34,307 nt of DNA from JBBARC01 sp040400005 (GCA_040400005.1 JBBARC010000041.1:1-34307), one strand, 5' to 3'; shown: positions 1 to 8,050, counted from the stretch's first letter. The notes: generated by a model from the letters alone, not told the origin. Program-made: numbers and translations.

Positions 1-32
1 TAAATGTTTTCAATGGGTTGTGTAGCTTCGAC

Positions 33-193
33 CCTACCTGGGCAGTTACGAAAAAAGAAACAAAAAAGACTTTTGTAATGCTGGCTCGGAGGATGCGGTG
101 GCAGGGTTGCCCCAGGCCCAGCATTATAAAAGTCTTTTTGCTTCTTTTTCTTCAGAAAAAGAAGAGACTTCCTCTCACCCGATCGCCCTGGGG
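33..193 (+). repeat. Dispersed palindromic repeat, copy 1 (upstream of metX)
   Basis: A MITE-like inverted structure. The left arm (about 52-84) and the right arm (118-149) are reverse complements with only a few differences and are centred on AAAAGACTTTT. The right end closes with a perfect 10-bp hairpin, CTTCTTTTTC at 141-150 and GAAAAAGAAG at 155-164, around a TTCA loop. The left end (33-51, CCTACCTGGGCAGTTACG) has no such hairpin and matches copy 6 at the other end of the window. An outer segment, CACCCGATCGCCCTGGGG (176-193), resembles the outer ends of copies 3 and 5. The element ends just before metX and would form a large hairpin in its leader RNA. Confidence 0.75.
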
Positions 194-208
194 GATTACG
201 TGCGGCTG

Positions 209-1357
209 ATGGACCAATCGCCGGCTGAGTTTGTGCATCACCACACCCGCTTTAGCGGTGCCTTCCCGCTCGACTGCGGCCAGGCGCTGGAACACTTGAC
301 CATTGCCTACCGCACCTATGGCACGCTGAACCCCACGGCCAGCAACGCCATATTGATCTGCCACGCGTTGACCGGTGATCAGTATGTGGCTGATGAAAAT
401 CCGATTACCGCGCGGCCGGGCTGGTGGGCGCAGATGGTGGGGCCGGGCTGCCCGATCGATACCAACCGGTTTTTTGTCATTTGCAGTAATGTGCTGGGCG
501 GTTGCATGGGCTCCACCGGGCCGCTATCGCCGCGTGATGGTGTGGATGGGGATATTTGGGGGCCAGATTTTCCGCCGATCACTATCGCCGACATGGTGCG
601 TGCCCAGGCTTGGCTGATTGATGATTTGCGCATTGAAAAACTGTTTGCGGTAATCGGCGGATCGATGGGTGGCATGCAGGTGCTGCAATGGGCCTCGGCC
701 TACCCTGCCCGGGTGTTTGCCGCGGTGCCGGTGGCGACGGCGGCTTTTCATTCAGCGCAAAACATTGCGTTTAACGAGGTTAGCCGCCAGGCGATTTTTG
801 CTGATCCCGCTTACCATGCCGGGCGCTATTACGCGCATAACGATGTGCCGGCGCGCGGTTTGGCGGTGGCCCGCATGATGGCGCACATCACGTATTTGTC
901 AGAAGAGGCACTCACCCGCAAATTTGGCCGCCGGGTGCGCCGCGATGGTGATGAAGTGGCAAGCCCGGTTGGGCTATTCGGTGATGTGTTCGAGGTGGAA
1001 AGTTATTTGCGCCACCAGGGTAATTCCTTTGTGCGGCGGTTTGATGCCAATGCCTATCTTACCATTACCCGCGCGATGGATTGGTTTGATGTCGCCGCCG
1101 ACCACGATGGCAATTTGGCGCGCGCTTTTGCCGGCACGGCCACGCGGTTTTGCCTGGTGAGTTTTACCAGCGATTGGTTGTTTCCCACCGAACGTTCGCG
1201 CGCGATTGCGCGTGCGTTAAACAAGGCAGGCGCTAACGTCAGTTTTGTTGAGATCGATAGTGATAAAGGGCACGATGCGTTTTTGCTCGATGAACCCGAT
1301 TTTCATTTAACGCTCGCCGGATTTTTATCGGGTTGCGCCGAACATGCGGGGTTTTAG
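209..1357 (+). CDS. metX: Homoserine O-acyltransferase MetX
   Basis: A 382-residue alpha/beta-hydrolase that acylates the hydroxyl of L-homoserine, the committed step of methionine synthesis. The nucleophile elbow GGSMGGMQ places the catalytic Ser at residue 152. Asp322 (SDWLFP) and His355 (GHDAF) complete the triad. The length suits the family. The frame is open back to an ATG at 98, but the residues from there (KSLFASFSSEKE) are only a translation of the repeat, so the start is put at ATG 209. A GTG at 200 is possible, since a GGGGGA lies at 190-195. metW follows after 6 bp. Whether acetyl-CoA or succinyl-CoA is the donor cannot be told from motifs alone, because MetX proteins next to MetW include both kinds. 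No SAM riboswitch is recognisable upstream. Confidence 0.93.
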   Translation: MDQSPAEFVHHHTRFSGAFPLDCGQALEHLTIAYRTYGTLNPTASNAILICHALTGDQYVADENPITARPGWWAQMVGPGCPIDTNRFFVICSNVLGGCMGSTGPLSPRDGVDGDIWGPDFPPITIADMVRAQAWLIDDLRIEKLFAVIGGSMGGMQVLQWASAYPARVFAAVPVATAAFHSAQNIAFNEVSRQAIFADPAYHAGRYYAHNDVPARGLAVARMMAHITYLSEEALTRKFGRRVRRDGDEVASPVGLFGDVFEVESYLRHQGNSFVRRFDANAYLTITRAMDWFDVAADHDGNLARAFAGTATRFCLVSFTSDWLFPTERSRAIARALNKAGANVSFVEIDSDKGHDAFLLDEPDFHLTLAGFLSGCAEHAGF

Positions 1358-1363
1358 TTTAAA

Positions 1364-1963
1364 ATGCGCGTCGACCTTCGCCTGATTGCCGAGATGATTG
1401 AGCCGCGCACGCGGGTGCTGGATATCGGCAGCGGCGATGGCACGCTGATTGAACATTTGTTTCGCACCAAATCGTGCGATGCCCGCGGCATTGAAATCGA
1501 CATGGCCGAGGTGACCCGGGCGGTGGCGCACGGCCTGCCGGTGATGCACGGCGATGCCGATAATGATTTGGCCCAGTATCCTGATGGCGGGTTTGATTAC
1601 GTGGTGCTATCGCGCACGTTGCAGGCGGTGGAGCGGCCGCGCGAGGTGCTGCGCCAGATGCTGCGCATTGGCACACGGGCGCTGGTGAGTTTTCCCAATT
1701 TTGGCCATTGGCAATTGCGGGTAAAATTGCTTAGCAGCGGCCGCATGCCGATGACCGCCACCTGGGCGCGGGCCTGGTATGAAACGCCCAACATTCATCC
1801 GTGCACGATACTGGATTTTCGTGAGTTATGTGCGGCGGAGGGGTATGTGGTGGAAAAATGGCTGGCGGTGGATGAGGCGGGGCGCAAATCGCCGTGGCGG
1901 AGTTCGCTGCATTTGGCCAACATGTTTGGCGAACAGGCGCTGTTTTTGTTGCGTAAAAAATAA
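1364..1963 (+). CDS. metW: Methionine biosynthesis protein MetW
   Basis: A 199-residue class I methyltransferase-fold protein of the MetW family. The opening MRVDLRLIAEMIEP and the SAM-binding glycine loop VLDIGSGDGTLIEHL (about residues 19-33) are typical, as is the later segment VSFPNFGHWQLRVKLL. MetW is nearly always paired with MetX in proteobacteria and is thought to support homoserine acylation, but its exact chemistry is not settled. It begins 6 bp after the metX stop, so the two are almost certainly cotranscribed. The length is normal for the family and nothing looks broken. Confidence 0.92.
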   Translation: MRVDLRLIAEMIEPRTRVLDIGSGDGTLIEHLFRTKSCDARGIEIDMAEVTRAVAHGLPVMHGDADNDLAQYPDGGFDYVVLSRTLQAVERPREVLRQMLRIGTRALVSFPNFGHWQLRVKLLSSGRMPMTATWARAWYETPNIHPCTILDFRELCAAEGYVVEKWLAVDEAGRKSPWRSSLHLANMFGEQALFLLRKK

Positions 1964-1998
1964 GATGTTGCGGTCCGCGTGCGATAGCGCGCGATTGT

Positions 1999-2295
1999 TC
2001 AGCCCACCGGCGCCAACCCCGCAAAAGGCTCGACCACTATCCGCGATTCGTTTTGCCGTGCCTGCCACAAATCATACTGCGCCTGCAGCCGCAACCAGGT
2101 ATCCGCCGTGCTCCAGCCGGCTTTTTCCAACCGGATCGCCATTTCCGCTGATACGCCAGCCCGCCCGTTCAGCAGTTCGGAAAGTGACTGGCGCGATATG
2201 TGCAAACCTTTGGCGGTGGCGGTCACCGTCAGCCCCAGGGCATTGACGCAATCCTTCCGGATAATCTCGCCAGGGTGGGTGGGTGTGGGCGGCAT
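1999..2295 (-). CDS. higA: HigA-family XRE antitoxin-like regulator, orphan
   Basis: A 98-residue helix-turn-helix protein of the HigA/VapI type. It shows the family opening HPGEIIRKDCVNALGLTV, the HTH segment AKGLHISRQSLSELLNGRAGVS and the closing WLRLQAQYDLWQA. A GGAG Shine-Dalgarno lies about 9 bases before the ATG at 2295. HigA normally follows a RelE-fold toxin gene, higB, of about 90 codons. Here only about 110 bp separate it from the next gene (2405-3466, same strand), and no toxin-like reading frame is seen on either side. It is therefore an orphan antitoxin or a stand-alone regulator. It converges on metW (35 bp gap). Confidence 0.8.
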   Translation of the reverse strand: MPPTPTHPGEIIRKDCVNALGLTVTATAKGLHISRQSLSELLNGRAGVSAEMAIRLEKAGWSTADTWLRLQAQYDLWQARQNESRIVVEPFAGLAPVG

Positions 2296-2404
2296 CGTCG
2301 GTGGCTCCGGTCTCGTCGTTAGTGGTCATGGTCGCGGCAAACTCATGCGTCGCCCGACACATCAGCGCGCGCGGCCAAGGCGACGCCTAATCAACAGCGC
2401 CCCG

Positions 2405-3466
2405 TCAATCTTCCATCATCGCATTAGCACTCACATGCGAGGCCGTCTTGATCTCCCGCCGGCCATCCCCATCCACCTGCCCCAACGCGCGCACCCCAGG
2501 TGCCCGCGCCATTGCCACCGGGGCAGACGCCTCAGGTGGCACCTGCATCACCAGCGTGCGCGATGATTTAGAAATCCACAGATGCATCTTGCTGATCACA
2601 TCCATACCGACAATCACATCCCAATCATGCCCGCCATCAGGGATGATCGTCGCCGCCATGTGGGCTACGGTAATATCCCCCAGCGCACCACTGGCAAACA
2701 CATAGCGCCGCCCGGAAATTCGCCCGCCAATCCCTTCGGCGCTAATCACCGGGGCACGCGCCAGATCGGTTGCGGTCACCCCGGCCCGTTCGGCGGCTGC
2801 TTGCGAAATCACCGATCCTTGTGCCCCGGTATCCACCAGCGCGCGCAGGGCAACCCCATTCATCACGATAGTGGTGTAGGCCCGCCCATCGGTTAAATCG
2901 CCGGCGATCAGATCGGCCTGATACAAATTACCGCCCAACGGCACCACCGGCTGGGCGCAGGGTGTGCTGGCATAGTACAGCACCAGGCGCTTGCCCGGCA
3001 GATCGATATCCAAATCAAACGGCCCCAGTAAATTCATCCCCAGCACATCGAAATTGGTGCCGTGGGTTACGTTGGCTTCCGTGCTCTGCACTTCTATTTT
3101 TAGCTCGTGCCCAGGAAACCCGCCCAGGGCGATTTGGTGCGCAACGCCGGGAAACTCCACACGCCTGCCGCCCACGCCAAACGCCAGGTTTTCTGGCAGC
3201 CGCGTGCCGGTGCGGTCATCGATGCGCAACCCCACTGCATGGGCCGTTGCGCGCGAGACAAAACTGTTTTGCGCGCCAGTATCCAGCAGCAGCATGACCG
3301 TTTTGCCGTTGATTTCAACCGGCACGGTGATGCGGTTTTGGCTGTAGGTGATGGGTAGTTCGGTGACGTAGCCTAAGCCGCAAGATCCGGCCACCGCCTG
3401 CGATTGCCAACACATCGCAGCCAGGCACCCCATCGCCGCCGCCTTGCCGATTGGGTAGCCTGTCAT
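2405..3466 (-). CDS. Double retropepsin-like aspartic protease domain protein (exported, probable)
   Basis: A 353-residue protein with an N-terminal hydrophobic stretch (about residues 8-27) that looks like a signal peptide or anchor. Two clan AA aspartic protease domains follow in one chain. The first active-site motif is LLLDTGAQNSFVS (Asp62) and the second is ALVDTGAQGSVIS (Asp212). Each half ends with the family's glycine-rich segment (FDVLGMNLLG and WDVIVGMDVI). Retropepsins act as dimers of one domain, so two domains in one chain could form an internal dimer; that is inference. The substrate is unknown. A paralogue lies 54 bp upstream in the same direction, so the two probably share a transcript. 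Confidence 0.75.
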   Translation of the reverse strand: MTGYPIGKAAAMGCLAAMCWQSQAVAGSCGLGYVTELPITYSQNRITVPVEINGKTVMLLLDTGAQNSFVSRATAHAVGLRIDDRTGTRLPENLAFGVGGRRVEFPGVAHQIALGGFPGHELKIEVQSTEANVTHGTNFDVLGMNLLGPFDLDIDLPGKRLVLYYASTPCAQPVVPLGGNLYQADLIAGDLTDGRAYTTIVMNGVALRALVDTGAQGSVISQAAAERAGVTATDLARAPVISAEGIGGRISGRRYVFASGALGDITVAHMAATIIPDGGHDWDVIVGMDVISKMHLWISKSSRTLVMQVPPEASAPVAMARAPGVRALGQVDGDGRREIKTASHVSANAMMED

Positions 3467-3520
3467 TGCCAGCGCCCTTCTAAACCCTGCTCCGACACTG
3501 CGACTGCTGGCCGCCCGGGG

Positions 3521-4498
3521 TCAAGATTTTCCTGGTAAATGCACAGGCGGCAAGGGCGGCACCTGCATAATCACCGTGCCGGAGGATCGCGAGATCCACA
3601 CATGCACCAGGCGCAGAAATTTCATGCCCAACAACACATCCCAATCATCACCCTGGGGTTGGTTGACCACGGCCATCCTCAATGGACCCAACGAGACGTC
3701 GCCGATGTCCATTTTGGCAAAAAGATGGTGCCAAATCGGAACAGTGCCGCCAATCCCGGTTGCGGTTGTCTGGGCGTCGGCAGCCAGCATGGCATCGGTC
3801 ACCCCAATATCCCTGGCCGCCCTGCGGGTCATGGCAAGACCGTCAGTGCCGGTATCGATAATCGCACGCAAACGCCGCCCGCCAAGGGTGACCGCGATAT
3901 GCGGCCTGATATCTTCGTCGTCGTCGGTTTGCAGCAATTGCGTGGTATATAACTCACCTTTCAGCGGCGTGCTCGGTTGGCTGCAATCACCGTTCGCCCC
4001 ATAAAGCGTGATCCTTGCTGCCAGAACATCAATGTCGATATCAACGTTGCCGAGAAAATCAACGCCGAGCAAATCTTCATCAACCTGACCCGGCCGCCCA
4101 GGGCGCATCACCTCGATGGCCATAGCGTGGCCCTGCATGTCGCCGATCTGAACCTTGCGCGCCACCATCTGGTGCGCACCGCGCCACCCGCCAACACCGT
4201 AGCCATCCTCGTCGTCATCGCCTGATCCGTGGCGGTCAGGTTCTGAGAGGTTGAGTTTAGCCGCCGTCGCCGACGACAAGGCGTTCGTCGCCCCACCGGT
4301 ATCGAAAGTCATACTGATTTGTATGCCATTAATGGTCACCGGCACCGCCACCCGCCATGATCGGGTGAATTGCACCGGCAAACTTGCCGCAAGCACAAGG
4401 CTACACCCGGCCCGCGCCGGGCCCGCCGCCGCCACGATAACCGCGGCCACTGCCGCGCAGCGTACCACCCATGCCACACTCATACGGCCATTATCCAT
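3521..4498 (-). CDS. Double retropepsin-like aspartic protease domain protein, paralogue (exported, probable)
   Basis: A 325-residue paralogue of the gene at 2405-3466. A clear signal peptide is followed by a likely cleavage near PARA/GC (residue 30). The first catalytic motif is TFDTGGATNALS (Asp66) and the second IIDTGTDGLAMT (Asp215). Both Asp residues are kept, but the small residue after DTG differs from the DTGA of the sister protein. An acidic insert (GDDDEDG, about 93-99) is peculiar to this copy. Both proteins end in the shared pattern VWISRSSGTVIMQVPP. The start could be ATG 4498 or the in-frame ATG at 4483; neither has a strong Shine-Dalgarno. The substrate is not predictable. Confidence 0.72.
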   Translation of the reverse strand: MDNGRMSVAWVVRCAAVAAVIVAAAGPARAGCSLVLAASLPVQFTRSWRVAVPVTINGIQISMTFDTGGATNALSSATAAKLNLSEPDRHGSGDDDEDGYGVGGWRGAHQMVARKVQIGDMQGHAMAIEVMRPGRPGQVDEDLLGVDFLGNVDIDIDVLAARITLYGANGDCSQPSTPLKGELYTTQLLQTDDDEDIRPHIAVTLGGRRLRAIIDTGTDGLAMTRRAARDIGVTDAMLAADAQTTATGIGGTVPIWHHLFAKMDIGDVSLGPLRMAVVNQPQGDDWDVLLGMKFLRLVHVWISRSSGTVIMQVPPLPPVHLPGKS

Positions 4499-4639
4499 TG
4501 TTTGATCGCCACGATGGTGGTTTTTTTATCTATATCGGTCAATGCCTTAATAGCTCACCACGATCATTGTCCTGAGCGCCCCCCGACAAATACACATGCA
4601 CGCGGCGCATTTGTGCGCTGCAATATCCGCGCTGGTAAC

Positions 4640-4754
4640 CGGGTGGTCACCCTAATACGGTCTGGTAAGTCGCAATGGTCATCTGGCCCGAGCGACTGGA
4701 CTAGATTTCCTCCCTAAACTCGGCGGCCAATCCCCCCTGGCCGCCGTTTTTTTT
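4640..4754 (+). ncRNA. Candidate small RNA or leader ending in a terminator
   Basis: The 433 bp between 4498 and 4932 hold no convincing gene. Toward the end the plus strand could form GGGT/ACCC (4641-4652) and AGTCGC/GCGACT (4668-4697), then a strong intrinsic terminator. A terminator here, downstream of a divergent promoter region and just before arfB, suggests a short plus-strand transcript. It does not match any RNA family I recognise (not tmRNA, SRP or an obvious 6S RNA). The 5' end is unknown and the start given is only the first hairpin. Confidence 0.3.
4721..4754 (+). terminator. Strong rho-independent terminator
   Basis: A perfect 9-bp stem, CGGCGGCCA (4721-4729) with TGGCCGCCG (4738-4746), and an 8-base loop, followed at once by eight T residues (4747-4754). 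The T-run is only on the plus strand, so it stops rightward transcription before arfB. No plus-strand gene precedes it after metW, which ends 2.7 kb away. Confidence 0.85.
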
Positions 4755-4931
4755 GGCCAAATTTTGCCTAATACTATTCGCTTAAGCCTTGCCTCGTGAA
4801 GAATGGCGGACCGCGGATCGGTATTAGTCTTTTTAGGCACGCAGGGTGGCGGCAGCGCCTATCGGATCAAACCCTAAACGTGGTTTTTGCCCGTGTTGCC
4901 GTGCCCACCAGCTTTGCGCCTATAACGCGCC

Positions 4932-5354
4932 ATGCTTGTGGAACTCGCCCCTGGGGTTACCGTCGATGACAGCGATTTAGCCGTCAGCTTTATCGCGTCC
5001 TCCGGCCCCGGCGGCCAAAACGTCAATAAAGTGGCAACCGCCGCGCAATTGCGCTTCGATATGGCTGCCAGCACCGCCTTATCCGGCGCCGCCAAAACCC
5101 GCCTGGCCGCCATCGCCGGCAGTAAATTATCCAAAGACGGGGTGATTGTTATCACCGCACGGCGCTTCCGCAGCCAGGAGCAAAACCGCGCCGATGCCTA
5201 CGCAAGGCTCGCCGAAATGATTCTGGCCGCTCGGATAAAACCGGTGTTTCGGGTTAAAACCAAACCTTCGTTTGGCGAACGCCAGCGCCGGCTAGAGAGC
5301 AAATCCCAACGCGCCAAAACCAAACAAACCCGCGGCAGGGTGGATCAGGACTGA
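4932..5354 (+). CDS. arfB: Alternative ribosome-rescue factor ArfB (peptidyl-tRNA hydrolase)
   Basis: A 140-residue release-factor-like protein that frees stalled ribosomes lacking a stop codon. The catalytic GGQ motif sits in SSGPGGQNVNKV (residues 27-29). The C-terminal tail is strongly basic (residues about 113-138, rich in Arg, Lys and Gln), as needed to enter the empty mRNA channel. The length is the same as typical ArfB/YaeJ and there is no stop-codon recognition domain. Its last 10 bases overlap the end of the convergent greB gene. Confidence 0.93.
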   Translation: MLVELAPGVTVDDSDLAVSFIASSGPGGQNVNKVATAAQLRFDMAASTALSGAAKTRLAAIAGSKLSKDGVIVITARRFRSQEQNRADAYARLAEMILAARIKPVFRVKTKPSFGERQRRLESKSQRAKTKQTRGRVDQD

Positions 5355-5872
5355 CCAACAGCGGGGTAGCTAATCGCCAAAATTTCTAACGCCACCGCCC
5401 CTTTGGGCCCGTGCATCACCACCGCATCGCCCACCTGCCCGCGCATCAGGGCGCGCGCAATGGGCGATTGCAAACTGATCTGGCCACGGGCGAAATCGGC
5501 TTCCTCGGCGCCAACAATGGTAACGGTGCGTTCCACATCATCGCCGCCAACATAGGTAACCGTCGCGCCGAAAAACACTTTTGTGCGGTCCGGCACCTGG
5601 GCCGCGTCGATCACTTTGGCCGCCTTCAGCCGGTGGCTTAAAAACCGCGCCCGCTTATCAATTTCGCGTAAGCGCTTCTTGCCATACAAATAATCGCCGT
5701 TTTCCGACCGGTCACCGTTGCCGGCCGCCCACGATACGATGTCCACCACTTTGGGCCGCTCAACTTTTAACAACTGGCGCAGCTCTTCCGCCAACTGCCC
5801 ATACCCGGCAGGTGTCAGATACACCCCCGCCGGCGGCGGCCCAATGTCGGCCGCCTCATCGTCCTCATCCAA
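5345..5872 (-). CDS. greB: Transcription elongation factor GreB
   Basis: A 175-residue Gre factor that enters the RNA polymerase secondary channel and triggers cleavage of backtracked transcripts. The coiled-coil tip GDRSENGDYLYGKKR and the following LREIDKRARFL are of GreB rather than GreA type. The acidic tip residues are present. A short acidic N-terminal extension (MDEDDEAADIG) precedes the usual start. The C-terminal FKBP-like domain ends LEILAISYP. It lies 12 bp downstream of the lysR gene on the same strand, and the trxB-lysR-greB order suggests one transcript. Its 3' end overlaps that of arfB. Confidence 0.88.
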   Translation of the reverse strand: MDEDDEAADIGPPPAGVYLTPAGYGQLAEELRQLLKVERPKVVDIVSWAAGNGDRSENGDYLYGKKRLREIDKRARFLSHRLKAAKVIDAAQVPDRTKVFFGATVTYVGGDDVERTVTIVGAEEADFARGQISLQSPIARALMRGQVGDAVVMHGPKGAVALEILAISYPAVGQS

Positions 5873-5884
5873 GGGGGCGCGTGG

Positions 5885-6763
5885 TTAGCGCGGCAACCGC
5901 GCCAGCAGAAAATCGCGAAACACCGCTACCCGCTTGGAATGGCGCAATTCTTCCGGGTAGACAAAATAGCAATCCACCTTTGGCCGCTCGGTATCGGGCA
6001 GCAGCCGCACCAGCCCATCGGTTTCCGGCGCCATCCAATCGGGCAGCGCGCCGATGCCAACGCCGGCGCGAATGGTTTGCGCCATGGCGGACAAATTATT
6101 CACCTCCAGCACCGCGCGGCGCGGGTTATTCTCGGCCCGCCCGGCCTTGGCCAGCCAGTTAATATCGGGCACCGGGGTGTGGTAATCACCAAACAAGATC
6201 AGCCGGTGGGCATCAAGCTCGACCGCAGTTTTGGGCGTGCCGTGCTTGGCCAAATACTCGGGCGATGCACACACCAACCATTCAATGCCAAATAAATGGC
6301 GCTGCACCAGATCAGGCTGCTTGGGCGGGTGCATACGAATAGCCACATCGGCCTCGCGCATCGCCAGATCAAGATCGGCGTCATCCAGCAATAAACTCAC
6401 GGTCACTTCCGGATAAGCATCCAGAAACCCCAGCAGCTTTGGTGCCAGCCACGATCCGCCAAACCCCACCGTTGTGGTTACTTTCAAGCGCCCGGCCGGG
6501 TTATCGCGCGATTCCGCCAGCAGCGCTTCGGTCATCGCAAGCTTGGCAAACACTTCGCGCACGGTGCGGTTCAGCGCCTCGCCCTGCTCGGTCAGGATCA
6601 GCCCGCGCGCATGGCGGTGGAATAACGGCACCGACAATGCCTCCTCCAGTGCCGAAATCTGGCGGCTTACCGCCGATTGGCTAAGGTTGAGCGTATCGCC
6701 CGCATGGGTGAAACTGCCGGCATCCGCCACTGCATGGAAAACCCGCAGCTTATCCCAATCCAT
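5885..6763 (-). CDS. LysR-family transcriptional regulator
   Basis: A 292-residue LysR protein. The N-terminal winged helix (MDWDKLRVFHAVADAGSF, then LNLSQSAVSRQISALEE) is canonical, and the remainder is the two-lobed effector domain. The start is put at ATG 6763, because the seven residues from the upstream ATG 6784 are outside the family and would nearly touch trxB. It follows trxB closely on the same strand, an arrangement also known in other alphaproteobacteria, so a link to thioredoxin reductase or redox state is plausible. The effector is unknown. Confidence 0.87.
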   Translation of the reverse strand: MDWDKLRVFHAVADAGSFTHAGDTLNLSQSAVSRQISALEEALSVPLFHRHARGLILTEQGEALNRTVREVFAKLAMTEALLAESRDNPAGRLKVTTTVGFGGSWLAPKLLGFLDAYPEVTVSLLLDDADLDLAMREADVAIRMHPPKQPDLVQRHLFGIEWLVCASPEYLAKHGTPKTAVELDAHRLILFGDYHTPVPDINWLAKAGRAENNPRRAVLEVNNLSAMAQTIRAGVGIGALPDWMAPETDGLVRLLPDTERPKVDCYFVYPEELRHSKRVAVFRDFLLARLPR

Positions 6764-6789
6764 CATTGATCCGGTCCTTGGCATCGGCG

Positions 6790-7770
6790 TTACGCCGCCA
6801 CTGTCTGGGCGGTGGGCAGGGTGTCTGCGCCATGTTCCGCCAAAAATTTCTCTGCGTCCAAAGCTGCCATGCAGCCCGTGCCAGCGGCGGTCACCGCCTG
6901 GCGGTAAATTTTGTCCTGCACGTCGCCGGCGGCAAACACCCCTGGCACAGATGTGCGCGTGGTGCCGGGTTGGGTCCGGATATAGCCATCACTATCCAAA
7001 TCGATCTGCCCTGCAAACACCGCCGTGGTCGGGGTGTGGCCAATGGCAATAAATACCCCATCCACAGCCAATTCCTGGGTCACCCCGGTCTGCGCGTGGG
7101 CCAGCCGCAGGGCGGTCACAAACGCCGGCTGCGCGGTGCCCAAAATCTCCTCAACCTGGTGGTCCCAGATCACCGAAATTTTCGGATGCGCAAACAGCCG
7201 CGCCTGCAGAATTTTTTCGGCCCGCAAAAAATCCCGCCGGTGGATCAGGGTCACGTGGTCCGCATGATGAGTAAGGTATAACGCCTCCTCCACCGCGGTA
7301 TTGCCGCCGCCAACCACCGCCACCCGCTTGCCCCGATAGAAAAACCCATCGCAGGTGGCGCACGCCGATACGCCGCCAGCCTGAAAGGTTTTCTCCGACG
7401 GCAACCCCAGCCAGCGCGCCTGCGCACCCGTGGCAATCACCACACTATCGGCCACATACACATCGCCCGAATCACCGATCGCGCGAAACGGGCGCCGCGA
7501 AAAATCAATGCTAACAATAATATCCTGCACGATCGTGGTACCAACGTGTTCGGCCTGCGCCGACATCTGGTCCATCAACCATGGCCCCTGAATGGTGTGG
7601 GCAAAGCCTGGGTAATTTTCCACATCGGTGGTGATGGTCAATTGCCCGCCAGGCTGCAGGCCGGCGACCAGAAACGGCGCCATGCTGGCGCGGGCCGCAT
7701 AAATCGCCGCGGTGTAACCAGCAGGCCCGGCGCCGATCACCAGTAGGCGGGTGGTGTGGATGGTGGACAT
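6790..7770 (-). CDS. trxB: Thioredoxin-disulfide reductase
   Basis: A 326-residue FAD- and NADPH-dependent enzyme that keeps thioredoxin reduced. The FAD motif LLVIGAGPAGYTAAIYAARA opens the protein. The redox-active pair is CATC (Cys137, Cys140), followed by the NADPH motif VAVVGGGNTAVEEALYL. The ending GVFAAGDVQDKIYRQAVTAA is typical. The frame is open upstream to 7836, but the family start MSTIHTTRLL is at ATG 7770, with AAGGA about 13 bases before it. lysR and greB follow on the same strand. Confidence 0.95.
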   Translation of the reverse strand: MSTIHTTRLLVIGAGPAGYTAAIYAARASMAPFLVAGLQPGGQLTITTDVENYPGFAHTIQGPWLMDQMSAQAEHVGTTIVQDIIVSIDFSRRPFRAIGDSGDVYVADSVVIATGAQARWLGLPSEKTFQAGGVSACATCDGFFYRGKRVAVVGGGNTAVEEALYLTHHADHVTLIHRRDFLRAEKILQARLFAHPKISVIWDHQVEEILGTAQPAFVTALRLAHAQTGVTQELAVDGVFIAIGHTPTTAVFAGQIDLDSDGYIRTQPGTTRTSVPGVFAAGDVQDKIYRQAVTAAGTGCMAALDAEKFLAEHGADTLPTAQTVAA

Positions 7771-7926
7771 GGAAAAAATGCGATCCTTAACCGGCAACTG
7801 GGAACCATTCGGCATATCGGGTGTTACAGCCCGCACACAAGCGCGACCGCACCGCGTTGCACAAGCGGTTTATCCCCCCAGGCGGGGGTTAAGGCCAGCG
7901 GCAGGTAGGTTAAGTTAAGGAAGAAA

Positions 7927-8050
7927 CTTCTTTTTCTGAAGAAAAAGAAGCAAAAAGACTTTTAATACGCTGGTTCGGAGACCTCGGTGGCGGCGTTGCC
8001 ACAGGCCCAGCGTCATAAAAGTCTTTTGCTACTTTTCTTCAGAAAAGTAG
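7927..8050. repeat. Dispersed palindromic repeat, copy 2 (between trxB and rplY)
   Basis: The most symmetrical copy. The left end is a perfect 10-bp hairpin (CTTCTTTTTC 7927-7936, loop TGAA, GAAAAAGAAG 7941-7950). Inverted arms follow, with CAAAAAGACTTTT at 7951-7963 and TAAAAGTCTTTTG near 8016-8028. The right end is a second hairpin, CTACTTTTC 8029-8037, loop TTCA, GAAAAGTAG 8042-8050. Its T-to-A and A-to-T changes and its one lost base pair are compensated on the opposite side. The centre (GGTGGCGGCGTTGCC, 7986-8000) matches copies 1 and 6. The 379 bp between the divergent trxB and rplY hold little else. Confidence 0.78.

Noticed and set aside
98..208. N-terminal extension of MetX from ATG 98
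   Set aside because: The residues are a translation of repeat copy 1 and have no counterpart in MetX proteins; ATG 209 fits the family.
1..208. SAM-II or other methionine riboswitch before metX
   Set aside because: No conserved pseudoknot pattern is visible; the region is taken up by the repeat.
4370..4717. A plus-strand 115-codon frame ending just before the terminator
   Set aside because: Its first part is antisense to the second retropepsin gene and the amino acid content (many His, Arg, Thr, Pro) looks like a shadow. A short version from ATG 4514 cannot be excluded but has no support.
4499..4755. tRNA, SRP RNA, tmRNA or 6S RNA in the gene-free stretch
   Set aside because: No cloverleaf, GGAAG/SRP core or tmRNA ends could be seen; only generic hairpins and a terminator.
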